Source: CAYMLQ01 sp964390795
GTDB taxonomy: Bacteria; Verrucomicrobiota; Kiritimatiellia; RFP12; UBA1067
Direction: 5' to 3'
Length of the DNA stretch: 58,493 nt
Assembly: GCA_964390795.1 (NCBI GenBank)
Contig: CAYMLQ010000003.1
Span: 1 to 58,493, forward strand
This document shows positions 52,199 to 58,493 of the stretch, in pieces. Position 1 is the stretch's first letter, and every line of letters begins with the position of its first letter. Below the pieces are notes generated by a model. That model did no database searches and was not told the DNA's origin. It was given only the letters and a program-made list of their open reading frames with translations. A program made the position numbers and the translations under genes.

Positions 52199-55100
52199 AT
52201 GTTCATACCTGCTTGCGAACAGCGCTTAGCGCGTTTCCTAATCATCACTATGCTCTCGTATGCCGGCTGGCTGCCGGTGGGAGCCCAGAGCCCGGCTGCA
52301 GACAGTTTCGACCCGGGACCCAACGGTTCAGTTTATGCGCTGGCCGTGCAGCCTGACGGCCGCATGCTGGTTGGCGGAAATTTCACTTGGGCAGGCGGCA
52401 CCACGCGCGGCCGGGTGGCGCGCTTCGACCCCGATGGCGAACTGGACAGCAGCTTCAGCGCGGATGTCAATGGTGGGTACGCGTCGGTGCTCGCCGTGGC
52501 TGTGCAAGCCGACGGCGGCACTCTGGTGGGCGGCACGTTCACCTCGCTGGGCGGTGCAAGCCACATCAACCTGGGGCGCGTTGCGGCAAACGGGATCGTG
52601 GACGACAGCTTCACTGCAAACGTGAACGGACAGGTGAGCGCTTTGGCCGTGCAGGCCGATGGAAAGATCCTGGTGGGCGGCGGGTTCAGCACGCTCGGAG
52701 GCGAGGCGCACAACAATCTGGGGCGGCTGAACTCGGACGGAACCGTTGACTCCGCCTTCAACCCGTACGTGAGTGGAGGGACGGTTGACACGCTGGCGGT
52801 ACAGCCCGACGGGAAAATTCTGGTAGGCGGCTGGTTCTCGGTGCTGGGCGATTCAGGCCACAGCTATCTGGGACGGCTGAACGCTGACGGGTCGCTGGAC
52901 GCCGGATTCACGGCCTACGCCAATTATGCGGTTGAGTCGCTCGCCGTTCAGGCGGACGGGAAAATTCTGGTGGGCGGCAGGTTCAATGCGCTGGGCGGAG
53001 CGACGCGGAACAACCTGGGCCGGCTGGAGAGCGATGGCACGCTGGATTCCAGTTTCAATCCTGCTCCCAACGGTATCGTTTACTCTCTGGCCCTGCAGGC
53101 GGACGGCAGGATCGTCGCGGGCGGCATGTTTTCATCGCTGGGCGGCCAATCGTGTCCTCGCGTCGGACGCCTGGACGCCAACGGGGTGCTGGATGTCACC
53201 TTCACTGCGGGTGTGGACGTGTACGACTACGCGCTGGCCTTGCAGTCGGACGGCAAGCTGCTGGTCGGCGGAGCGTTCAACCTGCTGGGCGGCCTGTCGC
53301 GCATGAACCTGGGGCGGTTGGAGAGCGCGGGGGCGGCCACAAACGTGCTGAGCGCCGACGCCACATCCATCACCTGGGAGCGAGGCGGCACCGCTCCGGA
53401 GGTCTGGCGTACCACGTTTGAAAGCTCAACCAACGGAACCGAGTGGACGCTGCTGGGCGCAGGCGCACGCGTTCCAGGCGGCTGGCACTTGGACGGACTG
53501 ACCGGTCTGGGCCTCATCCGTGCGCGAGGTTACACGACCGGTGGCATGTACAACAGCTCGGGCGGCATCGTGGAGAGCCTGATTGGACGGCCGGTCATCA
53601 CCCTCCATCCCGCCAGCAGCTCACGTGACGCGGGCGCGGCGGCTGAATTCACCGTGGAGGCTGTTGGCTCGCAACCCTTCAGCTACCAGTGGCGGTTCGG
53701 AGGTGAGAACCTGACCGACGCCGACGGCATAGACGGTGCGACTACTTCGACGCTGAGCGTGACTGGCGTTTGGGGAGCGCAAGCCGGCGGATACGCTGTT
53801 ATCGTCAGCAATGCCTGGGGCTGCGTGACCAGTCTGGTGGCCACGTTGACAGTGGCCGACCCGTACATAGACAGCGACCCGCAAAGTCGGATCGGCCAAA
53901 AGGACGGAGCCTGCACGTTCAGCGTGTCGGCAGTGGGGACGGCGCTGAGTTACCTGTGGCGCAAGGACGGGGTGATCCTGGAGGGGGCGACCGACGCCGC
54001 GCTGACCCTGAACAGCGTTCAAGCTGATGACGCGGGCACCTACGACGTGATCGTCTCCGGCACGTATGGCAGCGTAACCAGCGCCGTGGCCGTGCTTACA
54101 GTCAACCTCGCGGTCCGTGATCCGGCCCTCAGCCCCTTCAACAGCGGCCACGTGAATGCCTTGGCCATGCAGCCAGACGGCAAGCTCTTGATCGGCGGTT
54201 CGTGGCTGTGGCCGTTGGATGGCGCCCAGAATGGTAGCGCTCGGAGCCTCGTACGGCTCAACGCGTCCGGCATGTTGGACACCGGTTTTAGCCCGGTCCT
54301 GGATAGCATGTCCGCCGTATATGCTCTCGCGGTGCAGCCGGACGGCAAGATTCTGCTTGGCGGCTGGTTCTCGACCGTCGACGGCTCTCCTCGCCAAAAC
54401 ATCGCGAGGCTCAACGCGGACGGCACACTGGATCACGATTTTGCACCTGACTCAGACGGATCAGTCTATGCGCTGGCCGTGCTGGCTGACGGCGGAATCC
54501 TTGTCGGCGGCGCTTTCGGATCGCTCGGAGGCGCCTCGTGCGCGAATGTGGGCAAGCTCGATGCGTTCGGAGTTACGGATACCGCCTTCGTCGGCAGCGC
54601 GGACAGCGTGGTTCAGACGCTGGCGGTGCAGACGGACGGCAAGATCCTCTTGGGCGGTGCCTTCAACACTCTAGACAGCCAAAGCCGCGCCTGCCTGGGC
54701 CGCCTGAATGCGGACGGCTCGCTCGACGCAGGGTTCGCGCCGAACGCAAGTTCAACCGTCTATTCGAGCGTGGTTGCGGCACTCGCTGTGCAGGCGGATG
54801 GCCGCATCCTGGTCGGAGGCACGTTCAACACTCTGGACGGTGTGAGCCGCAGCTATCTGGGGCGGCTCGACGCTTCTGGCACCGTGGACCCTGCCTTCGC
54901 TCCGGAGCCGGATGGCGACATCCGTTCGCTGGTGCTACAGGCGAACGGCGGAATTCTGATAGGCGGAAATTTCACGTTGATCGGCGGCGCAGCGCACGCG
55001 GGCCTGGCGCGGCTCGACGCGGACGGCAATCCGGATGCCTTCTTCAACCCGAGCGTGCCCTCCGGCCTTCAGGCGCTCGCGGTTCAGTCCGACGGCGACA

Positions 55101-57745
55101 TTGTGGTGGGCGGCTCCATTTGGACGCTGAACGAAGAAGACCAGGTCGGCGTGGGATGCCTGAAAAATGCGGATGCCACCGGCGAAACACTGAGCTTCAG
55201 CGCGGGAACCATCACCTGGCTGAGAACCGGCGGGTTGCCGGAAGTGTGGCGAACCACCTTCGAAAGCACAACCAACAGCGGCGCACTCTGGAACCCGCTG
55301 GGTGAGGGCGAGCGCACTGCCGGCGGCTGGAAGCTGGACGGCGTTCCGGCGATCCTCGGAACCGTGCGCGCACGCGGGTTCACGGCCGGAGGTTCCTATG
55401 ACGGATCGGGCGGTATCATTGAAAGCGGAATGGGCGCACCGCTCATCACAGGCGCTCCAACAAGCTCCACAAACGTGGCCGGTTCGGCTGTGGCGTTCAG
55501 CGCATGGGTCATCGGCTCCGCACCGCTCAGCTACCAGTGGCGCAAAAACGGCGTGAACATTGCCGATGGCGGCAACCTCGCAGGCTCAGCCTCAGCGACG
55601 CTGAGACTGAGCGGTGTTTTGGGCGCTGATGCTGGCGACTACGATCTGCTCGTGTCGAACGCCGACGGCTGTGTAACCAGCGTCGTGGCGACGCTCACCG
55701 TGTTCGACCCGGTCATCCTCGATCCTCCGTTCACCCAGACAGGCGAGTTGGGAGGAGACGCCCTGTTCGGCGTGGTCGCGGCAGGTACGGAGCTGCACTA
55801 TCAATGGCAGAGAAACGGAGCGTCACTGACGGGTGCGACGAGTGACGTGCTGACGGTGACCGGCATCCAGGTTTCCGACGTCGGCTTTTACAGCGTCGTT
55901 GTCAGCGGCGCCTACGGCTGCGTCACGAGCGCAGTCGTCGCGCTTGAGGTGAACCTGGTGCAGGCCGATCCCGGTTTTCTGCCGGAACCGGACGGCCAAG
56001 TAGTCGCTATGGCCACGCAGCCCGATGGCAAGATCCTTTTCGGCGGCGATTTCTCGCATCTGGGAACGGCTCCGTGCGCCCATTTGGCCCGGTTTAACTC
56101 GGACGGCACGCCGGACAACACTTTCAGTACGGGGGCGGACGCGGGTATCTGGGCACTGGCGGTTCAGCCCGATGGCGGCCTCTTGGCGGGCGGCTGGTTC
56201 TCGTCGCTGGGCGGAGGCACGCGCAACTTCATTGGCCGACTAGACGCGCAAGGCACCTTGGACACCGGTTTCAACCCGGGCGCGAATAACGGCGTCTGCG
56301 CGCTGGCTGTTCAGCCTGACGGCGGCATCTTGGTCGGCGGCTGGTTCTCGTCGCTGGGCGGATCCACCTGCAACTACTTGGGCCGTCTCAGCGCGGCGGG
56401 CGCACTGGACACCGGCTTCAATCCCGATCCGGACGGCGTCGTCTATTCGCTGCTGCTTCAGGAGGACGGCGGCATTCTGGTTGGCGGCGCCTTCGGCACG
56501 CTGGGAGGCTCGACGCACAGCCATCTGGGCAGACTTAGCGTGGATGGAAACGTGGACGACACCTTCAACCCAGAACTTGACGGGCCGGTCTATGCGCTGG
56601 CCGTTCAGGCTGACGGTAAGATTCTGGTGGGTGGTTCCTTCGCGACGGCGAACGGCGAAGCACGCAACTGCATCGCAAGGCTGAACGCGGACGGCTCGCT
56701 GGACGGAAGCTTCAGCCTCGGCTTACAAGGCTATCAGGTGAACACGCTGGTTCTGCAGGCGAACGGCACGATCGTGATGGGCGGCGCGTTCTGGGAACTG
56801 GACGGACACACGCGATCCAATTTGGCAAGGTTGAAGGCCGACGGAACGCTGGATCCCGGTTTCACTCTAGGTGCAGACAACGAGGTGAAAGCGCTGTGCG
56901 TTCAGGCGGACGGCGGCGTTCTGGTCGGAGGCTTATTTGGAACGCTTGTCGGGGAGTCACGGTCGCTCTTGGCACGACTGCTCGCCTCGGAACCTGCGAC
57001 GGACTCTCTGAGCTATGAAGCGACGACAACCACCTGGCTGCGCGGCGGTGCGGCGCCTGAGGTGTGCAGAACCACATTCGAGTATACCACCAACGGCGTC
57101 GACTGGGTGCCGATGGGCGCCGGCTCCCGTATCGCGGGCGGCTGGCAACTGAGCGGCGTGTCTGCTGCGTCCATGCCTGTGCAGGCGCGGCAGGCCTCCA
57201 GCAAGATGACGACGTCCTCCTCTGGAGGCTCGGCCGTCACCGGCACCCTGATCCGCGCCCGCGGCTATGTGTCCTGCGGCACGTGGAACGGCTCTGGCGG
57301 CATCGTAGAGTCGACGCTGCTCGTTTCGACCCCGACCAAAGACGCGGACGGCGACGGCATTCCCGATTGGTGGACCCTCCTGTACTTTGGTCACCCGACC
57401 GGGCAGGAAGCAGATCTCTCGCGGGCCACGGACGATGCCGTCGGCACCGGGCAGAGCAACCACTTCAAGTACGTAGCCGGGCTTGATCCGACCAACTCCG
57501 CGTCCGTGTTCCGCTTGGATCTTAGGACTGTTCCGGGTCAAGCGAGCCAGAGGAAGCTCATCTTCAGCCCGCGCTGGGGCGATCGCTTCTACACGCCGCA
57601 AATGACCACCAACCTGGTCGCCGACGGCTCGTGGACGAATTTAACCTCCTCCATCACCGACGACAACAGCAGCGAACGCACGGTGATCGACGTGAACGCC
57701 GAAGGGCGGTGCCGTTTCTACCGCATCCTGATCACTCTGCCTTAG
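52199..57745 (+). CDS. Secreted triple delta-60 propeller / Ig-like protein
   Basis: This 1,848-residue protein starts at 52199 (AAGGAG 9 bases upstream) with a signal peptide ending near GAQS. It is built from three modules of about 613 residues. Each contains several delta-60 repeats (consensus VYALAVQPDGKILVGGxF, then LGRLNADGTLD) expected to form a beta-propeller, then a conserved linker with TWxRGGxxPEVWRTTFES. Modules 1 and 2 are followed by two immunoglobulin-like domains (for example SYQWRFGGENL, and GDYDLLVSNADGCVTS). The third ends with DADGDGIPDWW, a calcium-type thrombospondin-3-like motif, and a C-terminal domain often seen in verrucomicrobial secreted proteins. It is probably a surface or extracellular binding protein. 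Confidence 0.93.
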   Translation: MFIPACEQRLARFLIITMLSYAGWLPVGAQSPAADSFDPGPNGSVYALAVQPDGRMLVGGNFTWAGGTTRGRVARFDPDGELDSSFSADVNGGYASVLAVAVQADGGTLVGGTFTSLGGASHINLGRVAANGIVDDSFTANVNGQVSALAVQADGKILVGGGFSTLGGEAHNNLGRLNSDGTVDSAFNPYVSGGTVDTLAVQPDGKILVGGWFSVLGDSGHSYLGRLNADGSLDAGFTAYANYAVESLAVQADGKILVGGRFNALGGATRNNLGRLESDGTLDSSFNPAPNGIVYSLALQADGRIVAGGMFSSLGGQSCPRVGRLDANGVLDVTFTAGVDVYDYALALQSDGKLLVGGAFNLLGGLSRMNLGRLESAGAATNVLSADATSITWERGGTAPEVWRTTFESSTNGTEWTLLGAGARVPGGWHLDGLTGLGLIRARGYTTGGMYNSSGGIVESLIGRPVITLHPASSSRDAGAAAEFTVEAVGSQPFSYQWRFGGENLTDADGIDGATTSTLSVTGVWGAQAGGYAVIVSNAWGCVTSLVATLTVADPYIDSDPQSRIGQKDGACTFSVSAVGTALSYLWRKDGVILEGATDAALTLNSVQADDAGTYDVIVSGTYGSVTSAVAVLTVNLAVRDPALSPFNSGHVNALAMQPDGKLLIGGSWLWPLDGAQNGSARSLVRLNASGMLDTGFSPVLDSMSAVYALAVQPDGKILLGGWFSTVDGSPRQNIARLNADGTLDHDFAPDSDGSVYALAVLADGGILVGGAFGSLGGASCANVGKLDAFGVTDTAFVGSADSVVQTLAVQTDGKILLGGAFNTLDSQSRACLGRLNADGSLDAGFAPNASSTVYSSVVAALAVQADGRILVGGTFNTLDGVSRSYLGRLDASGTVDPAFAPEPDGDIRSLVLQANGGILIGGNFTLIGGAAHAGLARLDADGNPDAFFNPSVPSGLQALAVQSDGDIVVGGSIWTLNEEDQVGVGCLKNADATGETLSFSAGTITWLRTGGLPEVWRTTFESTTNSGALWNPLGEGERTAGGWKLDGVPAILGTVRARGFTAGGSYDGSGGIIESGMGAPLITGAPTSSTNVAGSAVAFSAWVIGSAPLSYQWRKNGVNIADGGNLAGSASATLRLSGVLGADAGDYDLLVSNADGCVTSVVATLTVFDPVILDPPFTQTGELGGDALFGVVAAGTELHYQWQRNGASLTGATSDVLTVTGIQVSDVGFYSVVVSGAYGCVTSAVVALEVNLVQADPGFLPEPDGQVVAMATQPDGKILFGGDFSHLGTAPCAHLARFNSDGTPDNTFSTGADAGIWALAVQPDGGLLAGGWFSSLGGGTRNFIGRLDAQGTLDTGFNPGANNGVCALAVQPDGGILVGGWFSSLGGSTCNYLGRLSAAGALDTGFNPDPDGVVYSLLLQEDGGILVGGAFGTLGGSTHSHLGRLSVDGNVDDTFNPELDGPVYALAVQADGKILVGGSFATANGEARNCIARLNADGSLDGSFSLGLQGYQVNTLVLQANGTIVMGGAFWELDGHTRSNLARLKADGTLDPGFTLGADNEVKALCVQADGGVLVGGLFGTLVGESRSLLARLLASEPATDSLSYEATTTTWLRGGAAPEVCRTTFEYTTNGVDWVPMGAGSRIAGGWQLSGVSAASMPVQARQASSKMTTSSSGGSAVTGTLIRARGYVSCGTWNGSGGIVESTLLVSTPTKDADGDGIPDWWTLLYFGHPTGQEADLSRATDDAVGTGQSNHFKYVAGLDPTNSASVFRLDLRTVPGQASQRKLIFSPRWGDRFYTPQMTTNLVADGSWTNLTSSITDDNSSERTVIDVNAEGRCRFYRILITLP
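52310..57320 (+). repeat. Three tandem 1.84-kb modules of the delta-60 gene
   Basis: The linker region (TWxRGGxxPEVWRTTFESxTN through SGGIxES) recurs near 53360-53580, 55200-55430 and 57030-57320, about 1,840 bases apart each time. The Ig-like pair that follows is present at 53590-54110 and 55430-55950 but missing after the third linker. Confidence 0.75.
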
Positions 57746-57754
57746 TCGTTGTAT

Positions 57755-58203
57755 TTATCCCTGCCGCGCCAGTGCGTCCGCCGCCGCCACACACACGAAG
57801 CCCGACGTGTCGGCCGCGAGCATCGCCAGCACCGGTTCTGGCGATGCGGCGTGTTTGCCGAGGATTGCTAACCCGATCGCTGCCCACCACCGGACCGGCA
57901 TGGACTCGTCCCCCGCGGCCTTCATCAGAGCCGGCAGATTCGCCGCGTCCTTCGCGGAGGCCAGCAGGGCCGTGTCCAGCACGCGTTTGACCGGCTACGC
58001 GCTCTCGCGCCGGGACGCCTCATAGCCCTCTTCCTCGCACCATTCTGGCAGCAGCCCGTTGTCGCGGTTCTCAAGCATCTGCGCGGCCAGCGCCTGACGC
58101 AAGGCCGCAAGCCGCTCCGCCTGTTCCGCAAGATTGGCGACGTTGTCAGGATCTGCCTTGAGCTCGTACAGCTCTTCGGATGGCATGTTTCCCCAAGACA
58201 TCG
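57755..58203 (-). pseudogene. Sulfatase C-terminal remnant with an in-frame TAG
   Basis: The minus strand reads MSWGNMPSEELYELKADPDN, typical of the C-terminal part of type I sulfatases, then LPEWCEEEGYEASRRESA, a TAG at 57995-57997, and in the same frame PVKRVLDTALLASAKDAANL with a HEAT-like tail ending in ALARQG. The catalytic domain is missing because the match breaks near 58200, where a transposase begins. A complete relative would be a secreted N-sulfoglucosamine-like sulfatase. It is convergent with the delta-60 gene. Confidence 0.75.
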
Positions 58204-58493
58204 CTGTCGCGGGCGAAGGTGGTACTCGACGATAAGGAGCGCGCTGAACTGGAGCGCGTTTACGCCTCGCCGGCCTACGCCAAGGACAAGGAGAAGGCTC
58301 GGGCGCTTCTTCTTGCGACGGAGGGCATCTACAGCTATGAGATGCTGGCGGGCATCGTGCGGCGTTCTCGCGCAACGGTGGTCAACTGGTTCAGGGACTT
58401 CTGCGTGAAGTGGTGTAACGCCCACAGCGAGATGGCGAGGCAAACGCCGTGCTACACCGTTGGAGGGGCGGTCTACAAGACAGGCGTGTTCGG
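58180..58493 (+). CDS. IS630-like transposase (3'-partial)
   Basis: The N-terminal about 104 residues of a transposase are visible and run off the right edge. The plausible start is ATG 58180 (MACFPKTSLSRAK), which overlaps the sulfatase remnant; the true start could be a GTG near 58219. KVVLDDKERAELERVYASPA and KARALLLATEG, followed by YEMLAGIVRRSRATVVNWFR, form the helix-turn-helix region typical of IS630/Tc1-like enzymes. The catalytic DDE part is outside the window. No terminal inverted repeat can be recognised at the junction. Confidence 0.7.
   Translation, partial: MACFPKTSLSRAKVVLDDKERAELERVYASPAYAKDKEKARALLLATEGIYSYEMLAGIVRRSRATVVNWFRDFCVKWCNAHSEMARQTPCYTVGGAVYKTGVF

Noticed and set aside
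57983..58000. Frameshift in the sulfatase remnant
   Set aside because: The two halves are in the same frame; the break is a single in-frame TAG, not a shift.
1..58493. CRISPR arrays, tRNA and rRNA genes
   Set aside because: No regularly spaced 25-40 base repeats, no cloverleaf-like sequence with a T-loop consensus, and no conserved rRNA segments were noticed. This was a visual search only.

Overview
The window looks like a GC-rich, diderm bacterium of the Planctomycetes-Verrucomicrobia-Lentisphaerae-Kiritimatiellota group, with Kiritimatiellota or a close relative as my best guess. Lipid A and murein genes (lpxK, murJ, murG) show a Gram-negative envelope. The lineage hint comes from a very large beta-strand-repeat secreted protein, a delta-60 propeller protein, a haem protein of the type common in planctomycetes, and a sulfatase remnant. 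This is inference from protein style, not from a marker gene. No tRNA, rRNA or CRISPR array was seen by eye.

Layout. Positions 1-8844 (+) hold an assimilatory sulfate cluster: periplasmic sulfate-binding protein (5' end outside the window), permeases CysT and CysW, ATPase CysA, a 4Fe-4S-type APS reductase (CysH), ATP sulfurylase CysD, CysN fused to a degenerate APS-kinase domain, and a sirohaem sulfite reductase. Together they import sulfate, activate it to APS, and reduce it to sulfite and then sulfide. The kinase remnant and the APS-type reductase agree that PAPS is bypassed. Positions 8971-11810 hold a lipoprotein metallopeptidase divergent from an ECF sigma factor and a probable anti-sigma factor. 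Positions 11776-14178 (-) are a housekeeping operon: DUF493, a MalK/UgpC-type ATPase, nadD and rsfS. A dinJ-yafQ toxin-antitoxin pair follows, then a lipoprotein gene and a secreted protein gene (+).

Positions 17757-21638 (-) are the envelope operon lpxK-murJ-murG. Positions 21914-24812 (+) are a cupin, an iron-type alcohol dehydrogenase and a PHP-domain protein. Positions 25231-44532 (-) are one 19.3-kb gene for a secreted protein of about 6,430 residues, built from autotransporter-associated beta-strand repeats arranged in larger super-modules. Upstream of it on the same strand lies a tightly packed five-gene operon (51145 down to 44781) with a near-consensus promoter: a shikimate-dehydrogenase-like protein, a cupin-type glucose-6-phosphate isomerase-like protein, a D-2-hydroxyacid dehydrogenase, a secreted di-haem protein resembling the hydrazine synthase alpha subunit, and an UlaG-like metallo-beta-lactamase-fold hydrolase. 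I consider this operon the best candidate for an undescribed pathway.

Positions 51200-52200 are a gene graveyard: a decayed ricin-type lectin fragment and a transposase tail. Positions 52199-57745 (+) encode an 1,848-residue secreted protein with three delta-60 propeller modules. The right edge holds the C-terminal remnant of a sulfatase, interrupted by an in-frame TAG and cut off by the start of an IS630-like transposase. Purine-rich short tandem repeats recur between genes throughout the window.
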